Positions 1 through 6,964 of a stretch of DNA of 12,243 nucleotides are shown piece by piece. This DNA is from Bacteroidota bacterium (GTDB lineage Bacteria; Bacteroidota; Ignavibacteria; UBA10030; UBA8401). Both the position numbers and the translations under genes were made by a program. Position 1 is the stretch's first letter; every line of letters starts with the position of its first letter. A model generated the notes under the pieces. It was given only the letters and a program-made list of their open reading frames with translations, was not told the DNA's origin and did no database searches. The DNA lies in assembly GCA_025355705.1 (NCBI GenBank), contig JANXZD010000156.1:1-12243 (forward strand). The letters run 5' to 3'.

Positions 1-51
1 TGCAGAAATAACGAATGGGAAAAATATAAATAAAAAATAAATCCGCATCAT
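1..51 (-). CDS. Secreted protein, N-terminal fragment (signal peptide only)
   Basis: Seen: reading the minus strand from 51, the frame gives MMRIYFLFIFFPFVISA and is still open at the window edge. An arginine followed by an unbroken hydrophobic stretch and a V-I-S-A end is a textbook Sec signal peptide, with cleavage probably near the last residue. ATG at 51 overlaps the TGA of an upstream small ORF as ATGA; a second ATG at 48 is equally possible. There is no clear Shine-Dalgarno sequence, but an inverted repeat (55-70) ends four bases before the start. The mature protein lies outside the window, so its function cannot be stated. It runs in the same direction as the hydrolase and glycosidase genes to its right. 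Because only 17 codons are visible, a chance open frame remains possible. Confidence 0.45.
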   Translation of the reverse strand, partial: MMRIYFLFIFFPFVISA

Positions 52-158
52 AGTTCGAACGGGCGTTCGATATCCATTTCATAGATCTGTGATGTATTGA
101 CGTAAATTATGTTGGTGCTCTTGGATGGCAGAGTGATGAGCCAATCCCCACTTGGCAT
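48..158 (-). CDS. Possible 36-residue ORF overlapping the next start (ATGA)
   Basis: Seen: an ATG at 158 (minus strand) opens a 36-codon frame ending in TGA at 50-48. That stop overlaps the ATG of the signal-peptide ORF by four bases, the arrangement used for translational coupling. The product has no signal peptide or membrane segment; it is mixed polar and aliphatic, with two Trp/Tyr-containing stretches and the acidic ending ERPFEL. An in-frame stop at 167-165 closes the frame upstream. No Shine-Dalgarno sequence precedes the ATG, and I recognise no family. The plus strand of this region also has open frames, as is common in AT-rich DNA, so this could be noise. The ATGA junction is the only positive argument. 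Confidence 0.2.
   Translation of the reverse strand: MPSGDWLITLPSKSTNIIYVNTSQIYEMDIERPFEL
55..70. promoter_or_regulatory. Perfect dyad TCGAAC-N4-GTTCGA, LexA/SOS-box-like
   Basis: Seen: TCGAACGGGCGTTCGA, perfect 6-bp arms around GGGC, or 7-bp arms with a 2-base spacer if the G61:C64 pair is counted. Known: the LexA operator of Firmicutes and Actinobacteria has a CGAAC-N4-GTTCG core. Inferred: an operator for the minus-strand gene starting at 51, four bases away, or a hairpin in its 5' leader. I do not know the LexA operator of this organism's lineage, and the dyad also lies inside the possible 36-codon ORF. Confidence 0.35.
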
Positions 159-276
159 TACGTATTACAGTACCGAACAATTTCCGCAAACGCAACTGGA
201 AGAATTTTTCCCGAAAGGCTCAGCCGAAGTATGCAGTATTTTGTTCAGCCATCTGTCGTTATTAATGGCAACCGGT

Positions 277-2469
277 CTATTTGTAATAGTCAAATAACGC
301 TAAAAGGTATGTTCCTGCACCGAAACCGACCATAGGAATCGCACCTTCATAGGTTGCGTGTTCATATCCATATAATTCAGGGATCAGATTATAATTGTAC
401 GTTGATTGCGCCGTGATCCAATCAAGGAGATGCTTTGCTTTCGCTTTTTCACCGTACCGCATGTATGCAGTTGCAACTCGTGTGTCAAGGAATATCCATT
501 CTTGACTTTCATACCAATCCGGACTCAACGTGCGAATGTATCCCCGCATTGGATCCGGAACGCGAAGCATCTTTTCGTATGCTTTCATGTGAGATGAGAA
601 CAATTGTGCATCGGTGATCGCTCCCGACGCAAACACTTCGAACGATCCGCCGTCATAATATTCTTTATTAGTTTTATTAACATTCGTTCGACCCATTACC
701 GCTCCATCGTCATCAACAAGGTTTTCGCGGATTCCTTTTCGTAATCGTTCTGCACCGGCAAAATATTTTTCAAATGGAATATTCATCGATCTGCACAGTT
801 CTGCAAATTGTTGAAGTCCTACTGCGCATACCGCTGTTGTGTAAGAATATTGTTCTCCGGGTAAATGGCGTTCCCATGGACCTGATTCACGACGGATCAA
901 ATTATTTTCTACGATTGAATGAAGGATCGGTTTTGCTATTTTTTCGGATACCATAGACAAATATTTTTGAAAGAATATGGTATCATTACTTTGTGCAACG
1001 TATTGTGAAAATGCGGATAAGAACAATCCAAATCCATCGATCTCAATATTCGGTCCATCTGAGTTAAAATCAGATTCTTCTTTTCCGGTGCCGAAATATC
1101 TGCACACGGAGATCTGATAATCTGTTTCTATTCCATGATCTTTTCCATCGGTGTGAATATAGGTTTTGTAATGATTCGATTCTGCATTGAGCATGAATTC
1201 CAAACCTTTTTTTGCCTCGTCAAACAACCCAAGGCGCGCCAAGGTCATGATCGAATATGAACCGTCGCGAACCCATGCAATATTCCAAACTCCCGGGGGT
1301 AATGAGGCTAGGATTTGTCCTTGTGCAAGAGGAAATACTTCTTTTTCTCCAACCTGCGACATTTTCAATACTGCGATCGATTGTTCGACGACATTCCGTT
1401 CTTGTGGTGTAAGATTCTTTGGGATTCGTGCTTTTGAAAATATCTTTTTCATGAATTGCACTTCATCGTCAACCAATGAGGTTTTCGACGAACGAATTCT
1501 TTGTGTTGCGTTCTCTATTATGCTTGAATTATTGTGCAGTGAATCATTGAATGAGAAGAGAAAATACTTTTCGTTTTTTCTAGCAGCTTCAGAATGTAAT
1601 AATTCACACGCACCGGAATTCGATTCGAACATGACAGCAGAAATATCGTTATCGTTCCCCTGCACAACAGCGTAGAATATTTTCTCTTGGGTTGAGAACG
1701 GTGCGAAATAAAAGATTGAAAATCGGTTGTATCGAGCACGAATGATATGCGTATTGGCTTCGTAACAAACTGATATTGGTTTGATAGAGACAATCGGTCG
1801 GATTCCGGATGCAAACGCGCGAACAGAATGAGACGAATCGTATGCTTGAAAGATATGCGGTAACACCGATTCGATCCTATTTGTCTTGTCGTCGTAAACG
1901 GCGGCGATCAATCCGTTGGATGTAGTGAGTTTTGTGTACGATTTTTTTGGTGCCGGACCAAGATACATTTCATTGATAAAAGCCTGTTTTGTATAAAGCC
2001 CAATCAATCCGCCGATGATCCCGCCGGGTGCGCCGCCATCATAGACTCGAACAGCGAGAGTATTATTTTCTTTTAGGAGACCCTTTGGAATCTTATATGT
2101 CCGTTGCAAATTCCAAGCCGATTCGTTGACGGGAGGAAATTTTCCCGTTGAACCGATCAATACTCCGTTCAGAAATGTCTCGTCAATATCATCGACCTTT
2201 CCTAACAGCAGATACAGTTCTTTTTTCAAATCATTTTTTGAAACGGTGAATTTTACTCTATACCAAGCATACCCGTCATAGTTTGGAAATCCCTGTGTTT
2301 CCCATTGAGCAGGAACAGAAACGGTTCTCCAATGATTGTCGTTATAATTTGATTGTTTGAATTGAACACTGTCTCCGGTCATTAATTTCCATGAAACAGG
2401 AAGTTCAACGGTTTGGGAACGCATCGATGCAACAAGAATGAGAGCAAGAAAAAATATTTTTGTTTTCAT
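277..2469 (-). CDS. Secreted glycosidase: GH2-like jelly roll + GH15-like (alpha/alpha)6 barrel
   Basis: A 730-residue exported enzyme, probably an exo-acting alpha-glycosidase of the glucoamylase type. Residues 1-19 form a signal peptide ending near M-R-S-Q. Residues about 20-165 resemble the galactose-binding-like domain of GH2 enzymes: VPAQWETQG, YDGYAWYRVKF at 66-74, and a D-x-x-D-E-T-F-L-N-G segment at 93-102. Residues about 340-730 look like a six-hairpin glycosidase: WNIAWVRDGSY at 395-405 matches the substrate-binding W-x-x-R-D of GH15, GPWERH at 530-535 fits the general-acid Glu (E533), and PELYG at 697-701 fits the catalytic base (E698). Residues 170-330 are a beta-rich linker without a clear match. 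Both proposed catalytic glutamates are present, so the enzyme looks intact. The start is the only ATG giving a signal peptide; no Shine-Dalgarno sequence is seen. The gene follows the hydrolase after 29 bp and is probably cotranscribed. Substrate unknown; the GH15 assignment is from motif reading only. Confidence 0.8.
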   Translation of the reverse strand: MKTKIFFLALILVASMRSQTVELPVSWKLMTGDSVQFKQSNYNDNHWRTVSVPAQWETQGFPNYDGYAWYRVKFTVSKNDLKKELYLLLGKVDDIDETFLNGVLIGSTGKFPPVNESAWNLQRTYKIPKGLLKENNTLAVRVYDGGAPGGIIGGLIGLYTKQAFINEMYLGPAPKKSYTKLTTSNGLIAAVYDDKTNRIESVLPHIFQAYDSSHSVRAFASGIRPIVSIKPISVCYEANTHIIRARYNRFSIFYFAPFSTQEKIFYAVVQGNDNDISAVMFESNSGACELLHSEAARKNEKYFLFSFNDSLHNNSSIIENATQRIRSSKTSLVDDEVQFMKKIFSKARIPKNLTPQERNVVEQSIAVLKMSQVGEKEVFPLAQGQILASLPPGVWNIAWVRDGSYSIMTLARLGLFDEAKKGLEFMLNAESNHYKTYIHTDGKDHGIETDYQISVCRYFGTGKEESDFNSDGPNIEIDGFGLFLSAFSQYVAQSNDTIFFQKYLSMVSEKIAKPILHSIVENNLIRRESGPWERHLPGEQYSYTTAVCAVGLQQFAELCRSMNIPFEKYFAGAERLRKGIRENLVDDDGAVMGRTNVNKTNKEYYDGGSFEVFASGAITDAQLFSSHMKAYEKMLRVPDPMRGYIRTLSPDWYESQEWIFLDTRVATAYMRYGEKAKAKHLLDWITAQSTYNYNLIPELYGYEHATYEGAIPMVGFGAGTYLLALFDYYK

Positions 2470-2498
2470 AAAAAAAGATATAAAGCTTGCTGAACTTT

Positions 2499-3335
2499 TT
2501 ATAGCTGCAGGAAAAAATTATTTATAGTTGAGAAAAACTGATTCGGTTCATCCAACCACGGAAAATGTCCCGAATGTTCCATCATTACCAATTGCGAGCC
2601 GGAGATCTTTTCTGCCATTAATTCACTCCATGAAGATGAAACGTGAACATCGTGTTTTCCACCGATGATGAGCGAAGGAACGAAGATCTCATGCAATCGT
2701 TCCGTTACATTGTACCGATTCAATTCATTCATCACAAAATATTGATTGCGTTGTGCATTGAACTCTGCATCAGCAAAGATATCATCGATAAGTTTTTTTG
2801 CTTTTTGGGTTTGCACATCAAATTGATAGATAGCCCGGTTGAAAGCTTTCACCCGTTCCGCTGCGGGAAGTGAACGGATCTCTTTTGTAATACGTTCGAA
2901 TTCCGGATACAGTGGATGGGAAGGGTCACGAAATGTTCCTTTGTGAAATTTTCCTGTTGGCGCAGAACAAACAACGATTAATTTTTTTACATATGCTTGA
3001 TAAGCAAGCGTATATTCCAATGCAGTCCAACCACCGGCGGATTGTCCCATCACATTCCATTGTTCGATACCGAGATGAATTCGAAGTTGTTCGATATCTT
3101 CAACAAGAACGGGAACTCCAAATTCATCTTTATTCGTTACATCATCGGACATTCCTGTTCCGCGCGGATCAAGCCTGATCAGAGTAAAATATTTTGCAAG
3201 TTCATCCAATGTTTCCCAACGATGTCCGTCAACGCCCCACGAAACAGGACAAATGAGAAGAGGTACGCCTGTTCCAAAGATCGAATAACCTATGTGTGTT
3301 GCATCGACTGAAAGTGTGAAAGAGCCATTGTTCAT
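2499..3335 (-). CDS. Alpha/beta hydrolase (proline iminopeptidase-like fold)
   Basis: A 278-residue cytoplasmic serine hydrolase with no signal peptide. The elements appear in order: core strand and oxyanion region PLLICPVSWG (25-34), the DPRGTGMSD loop (56-64) typical of the alpha/beta hydrolase 1 family, the nucleophile elbow GQSAGG with Ser99, a helical cap at about 130-210, the acid in GGKHD (Asp229), and HSGHFPWLDEP with catalytic His257. The triad is complete and the length is normal for the family. The DPRGTGMSD and HSGHFP forms suggest proline iminopeptidase or a C-C/ester hydrolase, but cap sequence decides substrate and I cannot name it. It is the first gene of a minus-strand pair with the glycosidase. 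The ATG at 3335 lacks a Shine-Dalgarno sequence; the leader is AT-rich and shared with the divergent lipocalin gene. Confidence 0.85.
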   Translation of the reverse strand: MNNGSFTLSVDATHIGYSIFGTGVPLLICPVSWGVDGHRWETLDELAKYFTLIRLDPRGTGMSDDVTNKDEFGVPVLVEDIEQLRIHLGIEQWNVMGQSAGGWTALEYTLAYQAYVKKLIVVCSAPTGKFHKGTFRDPSHPLYPEFERITKEIRSLPAAERVKAFNRAIYQFDVQTQKAKKLIDDIFADAEFNAQRNQYFVMNELNRYNVTERLHEIFVPSLIIGGKHDVHVSSSWSELMAEKISGSQLVMMEHSGHFPWLDEPNQFFSTINNFFLQL

Positions 3336-3400
3336 GATAGAATATAATGAACATTGATGAATTATAAATAAAGAAATATGATTACATTACAACATAAAGA

Positions 3401-3407
3401 AAAGGAG
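3401..3407 (+). promoter_or_regulatory. Ribosome binding site that decides the lipocalin start
   Basis: AAAGGAG ends six bases before the ATG at 3414. It lies inside the longer frame that would begin at ATG 3378, which has only AT-rich sequence upstream. This favours 3414. Confidence 0.75.
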
Positions 3408-3413
3408 TCTATC

Positions 3414-3941
3414 ATGAATATTTCTATTGTAACAATTCTTCCGATGATATTTTTTGCAGGCTGTTCGATTTTTTCCCCAACCAATTATCCCGCACTCGAA
3501 ACTGTACCGATGGTTGATGTGAAACGATACGTTGGGAAATGGCATGAGATTGCTTCGTTACCATTTTCACGGCAAGAAGGATGTTCTTGCACAACTGCTG
3601 AGTATGAGATTCTGGAAGATGGTCTTCTTACAGTGACAAACACCTGCAAAAAAGAGGGGAAGATCGAACAAGTTACCGGAAAAGCATTTGTTGTTGAAGG
3701 GACGAATAATGCGAAATTGAAAGTGCAGTTCTTCTGGCCTTTTAGAGGGGATTATTGGGTGATTGACCTTGCGGATGATTATTCTTACGCGGTTGTAGGT
3801 GTGCCAAGCCGAAAATATTGCTGGATACTATCGCGCACGACAACAATGAGTGATGAAACATATTCCGGAATCTTGGAACGGGTCAAATCCAAAGGATTTG
3901 ATATCACAAAATTCCAAAAGACTGTGCACGATTGTCAATAA
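3414..3941 (+). CDS. Bacterial lipocalin, outer-membrane lipoprotein (Blc-like)
   Basis: A 175-residue lipoprotein of the lipocalin family, whose members bind lipids or other small hydrophobic ligands. With the start at 3414 the protein begins MNISIVTILPMIFFAGC; Cys17 would be lipidated, and Ser18 after it does not signal inner-membrane retention, so outer-membrane location is likely. Lipocalin motif 1 is YVGKWHEIASLPFSRQEGC (39-57, with the invariant G-x-W at 41-43). The motif-3 region is YAVVGVPSRKYCWILSRT (125-142), as in E. coli Blc, and an amphipathic C-terminal helix follows (SDETYSGILERVKSKGF). Length fits the family. Oddities: the n-region has no basic residue from this start, whereas the alternative start at 3378 adds two lysines and a histidine but has no Shine-Dalgarno sequence. 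Five further cysteines (57, 59, 78, 136, 174) could form disulphides. It is divergent from the hydrolase gene. Confidence 0.9.
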   Translation: MNISIVTILPMIFFAGCSIFSPTNYPALETVPMVDVKRYVGKWHEIASLPFSRQEGCSCTTAEYEILEDGLLTVTNTCKKEGKIEQVTGKAFVVEGTNNAKLKVQFFWPFRGDYWVIDLADDYSYAVVGVPSRKYCWILSRTTTMSDETYSGILERVKSKGFDITKFQKTVHDCQ

Positions 3942-4089
3942 TCAAATGTGATCTCAGATCATTAAAGAGACTCAAAGAAGGCTGCGTTACTTCTTAAAGT
4001 AATCTAATGATTGTTTTCTTGCTTAGAGGTGCTCCCGAAGCTACATTTGTAGTAGAAATAAGGACAGAAAAGATAGCAACGAGGTTAAT

Positions 4090-4488
4090 ATGGGCACATC
4101 AAAAATAGTAATGCTTTCCGGAGTTTACCTGATATTGGGTATGTATACGGTTAGTTTTACAGCTGCCGATAGAAACAATAGTTCAATTTCCGAATCGGTA
4201 GCAAACTCAATTCAAGCAGAACAAATTGCACGCACCGGAATATCCTTAGCAATGACGAAAATGGGCGGAACATACTCATCATCCACCTATTCATATACAA
4301 ATCAAAATGCATCAGTAATGAACGGAACGGTTGTCTATTCAGCCTCGCAAACAGGTTTACCATCATCACAATCACAAGTAACATCAACGGGAACATTCTC
4401 AGGAAAAACAGTCACGATTAAAGCGGTATTCAGTTACGACCGCAATCGCTGGAGAGTTATCCGAATGTATGTTCCTCCGACAGCATAA
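4090..4488 (+). CDS. Small membrane-anchored protein, pilin/PilX-like N-terminus
   Basis: A 132-residue protein of unknown function. One hydrophobic segment (residues about 6-26) follows a very short basic start, MGTSK. A helical stretch follows, NSIQAEQIARTGISLAMTKMG (40-60), and then a Ser/Thr-rich, probably beta-rich C-terminal part ending in a basic R-x-R-W-R-V-I-R patch. The hydrophobic helix running into an A-x-x-I-A-x-x-G-I-x-x-A helix resembles the N-terminus of minor pilins such as PilX or GspK. There is no recognisable prepilin peptidase site of the G-F-x-x-x-E kind and no other pilus gene in the window, so this is a structural resemblance only. The start is supported by GAGG at 4081-4084, five bases before the ATG. 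It is convergent with the TonB receptor, 31 bp apart, with no obvious terminator hairpin between them. Confidence 0.65.
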   Translation: MGTSKIVMLSGVYLILGMYTVSFTAADRNNSSISESVANSIQAEQIARTGISLAMTKMGGTYSSSTYSYTNQNASVMNGTVVYSASQTGLPSSQSQVTSTGTFSGKTVTIKAVFSYDRNRWRVIRMYVPPTA

Positions 4489-4519
4489 GTAACACTTCAG
4501 TCATTTCAATTTGCTTCCA

Positions 4520-6760
4520 TTAAAACTTCGCCGTTAATCCTACAATTGGCATAATACCAAAATCATATTTTGGATTCATTGTAATAGTACCATTTGCTTC
4601 TGCTTTGTATGAATAGGACATAATGTTGTCGCGGTTGTACACATTCCATAGATCTAAGTAAGCAGTAAGTGCCCATCCGGCAAGAATAAATTGTTTATCA
4701 ACTCTGATGTCGATCTTATGATAATCAGGATAGCGCGCAGAATTTACTGCACCATCTATTAGGTAGAACACGCCCCCTTTTTTAACTACACCGACAACCG
4801 GTGTGTACGGATTCCCTGATGCGAATTGAAACTTCGCCCCGATCTGCCAGCCTTCGCCAATTTCCATTCCGGCAAGAAGATTGATGATGTGGGGACGATC
4901 GTATTCAAAATAATATTCGGGAAGTGAAACATTGTCTTGCCTTTTTGAAATGGAATATGAATACGATGCGCTTCCGACAAATCCGTTAGAGAATTTTTTC
5001 TGTAATGACAATTCAACTCCGCGTGCATAGCCGGTGCCGGTGTTGAGAAGGAGATTTGAACTATCCGGATCGACAACAACATTGTTCAATTCTTTGTGAT
5101 ATGCTTCAACGGTTATTCGCGTGTCATCCGCAAGACGGTGTTCAATTCCCACAACAAAATGGATCGCATTGCTGTACCGCAGACCGAGATTGCGCGGATC
5201 GGGTGAGATCTGATAACTTGCAGGCGACTGAATATATTTTCCCCATGCAAAATTAAGCGAAGTTGATTCTAAAAATCTATAGGAGATTGCGACACGCGGA
5301 CTGATGTTTCCCGCATTGATCATTGCAAAGTGATCGTATCGCAATCCGGTCGAAATTGTAACTGGTTCAATAATGCGATACGAAGCTTGAAGATACAATG
5401 CTGTTTTGCTTGTGATGTTGGGTTGAAAAGAAATTATTGTTGCAGGAATGATCGTTCCTGTGCGCGTGGTGTCTTCCGGTGTCCACGAATTGTTTTTTGA
5501 ATCGATCGTTTTTCCCATAGCGCCGATCTTCACATCGAGCGATGGAGAGAATTGATACGTTAATTCCGTTTTTACGGTGACCTCATTTTCCAGAATCTCC
5601 TCTCCCCGCAGTGTATGATTTGTCTGCGTTCCTTGATTGGTCGTCCATCCATTTCCGGTGCGGGAAAGTGTTGTCAATAAAAATGCCCGTTCCGAAAGAA
5701 GCGAACGCCAGTTCAATCCGAATGCCGAGCCGTAATCATCACGGACCATATAATCATATTTGCTGATTGCGGAGGATTCTTTTGTCGTTCCAAGTTTATC
5801 GATCTGGTCAATATAATAGAATCCAACGAGACTTAACCGATTGTTTGCATCTAGATCGTACGTAATTTTTCCGACGGCATCATAATAACGCGGTGCGGCA
5901 GGTTTACCCATAAGAGAAGTGAGTACGTCTAAAAATCCACGTCTTACAGAAAAGATCATCGAGCTATTTTCGATCAGCGGTCCATCGACCATCACTCCGA
6001 ATCCGGCAATATTAAGATTCACATCACTATTATAGAGTTCTTTATTTCCATCCTGAAGTTTCATATCAAAGACAGAAGACATTTTATCCCCGTATTTTGC
6101 GGGAAAACCTCCTGTAAGGAAATCCACTTTTTCGAGCAATGCGGGATTGACGATGCTGATGATTCCCATCGATTCCCCGGTGCGTGCAAAATGGATCGGA
6201 TTATAGATCTCTATATTATCCAACAGCGTAAGGTTTTCATCCGGACTTCCGCCGCGGACGATCAACTGAGCACTTTTTCCGCCGGCAGTTGCAACCCCGG
6301 GCATAGACTGCATCACGCGAAAAATATCTTCCGCAGAACCGGGTGAACGGCGAATTTCTTCCGGCGATAATGTTCGCATACTAACGACATTTTCCGCAGG
6401 CCGTGCAAAATAATCGCTTTGAACACTCACTTCATTCATTTCAATGGTTGAAGTATTCAGCTCGAACGATATTTTTTTGTTTCGCAGCGGACTGACCACG
6501 ACATCGGGATTTGTAGAACTTTCGTACCCGATGATGGATGCTTTAACGCCATATTTTCCCGGAGCAACATTTTTGATGACATAATATCCTTTATCATCGC
6601 AGGCGGTACCAAACGATGTTCCTGGAATAGTCACATTTGCCCCCGGCAGCGGTTGTTTTGTTATCGCATCGCGCACTTCGCCGGATATTGAGCCATTATT
6701 ATCTTGTGAAAAAACGATAATTTGAGCAAGAAGGAAAAAAAGAGAGAAAAGTCGTTTCAT
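4520..6760 (-). CDS. TonB-dependent outer-membrane receptor with CarboxypepD_reg-like domain
   Basis: A 746-residue outer-membrane channel energised by TonB/ExbBD. The signal peptide is MKRLFSLFFLLAQIIVFS. Residues 23-102 form a carboxypeptidase-regulatory-like beta sandwich (GEVRDAITKQPLPGANV, DDKGYYVIKNVAPGKY). EVSV (110-113) may be the TonB box. The plug covers about 115-240 (ED-I-F-R-V-M-Q-S-M-P-G-V, LIVRGGSPDENLTLLDNIEI, GGFPAKYGDKMSSVFD). The rest is the beta barrel, ending in an aromatic residue (LTAKF) as outer-membrane proteins do. I chose the start at 6760 because it gives a signal peptide and has AAGG eight bases upstream; an in-frame ATG at 6925 would add 55 residues that do not look like an export signal. 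The barrel is somewhat short compared with SusC proteins, and no SusD gene follows, so a SusC role is unlikely. Substrate unknown (siderophore, vitamin, peptide or oligosaccharide). Confidence 0.92.
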   Translation of the reverse strand: MKRLFSLFFLLAQIIVFSQDNNGSISGEVRDAITKQPLPGANVTIPGTSFGTACDDKGYYVIKNVAPGKYGVKASIIGYESSTNPDVVVSPLRNKKISFELNTSTIEMNEVSVQSDYFARPAENVVSMRTLSPEEIRRSPGSAEDIFRVMQSMPGVATAGGKSAQLIVRGGSPDENLTLLDNIEIYNPIHFARTGESMGIISIVNPALLEKVDFLTGGFPAKYGDKMSSVFDMKLQDGNKELYNSDVNLNIAGFGVMVDGPLIENSSMIFSVRRGFLDVLTSLMGKPAAPRYYDAVGKITYDLDANNRLSLVGFYYIDQIDKLGTTKESSAISKYDYMVRDDYGSAFGLNWRSLLSERAFLLTTLSRTGNGWTTNQGTQTNHTLRGEEILENEVTVKTELTYQFSPSLDVKIGAMGKTIDSKNNSWTPEDTTRTGTIIPATIISFQPNITSKTALYLQASYRIIEPVTISTGLRYDHFAMINAGNISPRVAISYRFLESTSLNFAWGKYIQSPASYQISPDPRNLGLRYSNAIHFVVGIEHRLADDTRITVEAYHKELNNVVVDPDSSNLLLNTGTGYARGVELSLQKKFSNGFVGSASYSYSISKRQDNVSLPEYYFEYDRPHIINLLAGMEIGEGWQIGAKFQFASGNPYTPVVGVVKKGGVFYLIDGAVNSARYPDYHKIDIRVDKQFILAGWALTAYLDLWNVYNRDNIMSYSYKAEANGTITMNPKYDFGIMPIVGLTAKF

Positions 6761-6964
6761 TATTGTGCCTTGTTTAGAAAATGAATGTGGTATTGCGATG
6801 TTGATAAGATGCGATGAAACAATAAAGGGTTCCGAGAGTGAGAAATAGAATGTTGAACAAAGACAATTTGCTCTTGAATGGATCGTAACCAATGATTTTG
6901 TTGAAGAAAAAAATAGTACATTCACTCATATAGAACAGCACATTGATCTCTTAGTGAGGTATAT
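6761..6964. other. Divergent intergenic region between TonB receptor and first propeller gene
   Basis: This 204-bp AT-rich stretch must hold the promoters for both flanking genes. TTGAAG (6901-6906) and TATAGA (6929-6934) face the plus-strand gene but are 22 bp apart, too far for a normal promoter, so I make no promoter call. The only clear elements are the two ribosome binding sites at its ends. Confidence 0.5.
6768..6771 (-). promoter_or_regulatory. Ribosome binding site supporting the internal TonB receptor start
   Basis: On the minus strand AAGG lies about eight bases before the ATG at 6760. Together with the signal peptide that begins there, it argues against the upstream in-frame ATG at 6925. 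Confidence 0.5.

Noticed and set aside
109..297. 62-codon plus-strand ORF at the left edge
   Set aside because: It has no ribosome binding site, overlaps the 3' end of the glycosidase antisense, and shows no recognisable domain. Another plus-strand frame is open over the same stretch (93-350), which shows that open frames here come cheap.
1187..1675. 162-codon plus-strand ORF inside the glycosidase
   Set aside because: It lies fully antisense to a well-supported enzyme whose catalytic motifs are intact; the product has no family features.
4489..4519. Bidirectional terminator between the convergent genes
   Set aside because: The 31 bp contain no inverted repeat able to form a stable hairpin.
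4520..6760. SusC of a polysaccharide utilisation locus
   Set aside because: No SusD gene follows or precedes, and the receptor is shorter than typical SusC proteins.
6761..6925. 55-residue N-terminal extension of the TonB receptor
   Set aside because: The extension has no export signal, while the internal start at 6760 gives a clean signal peptide and has a nearby AAGG.
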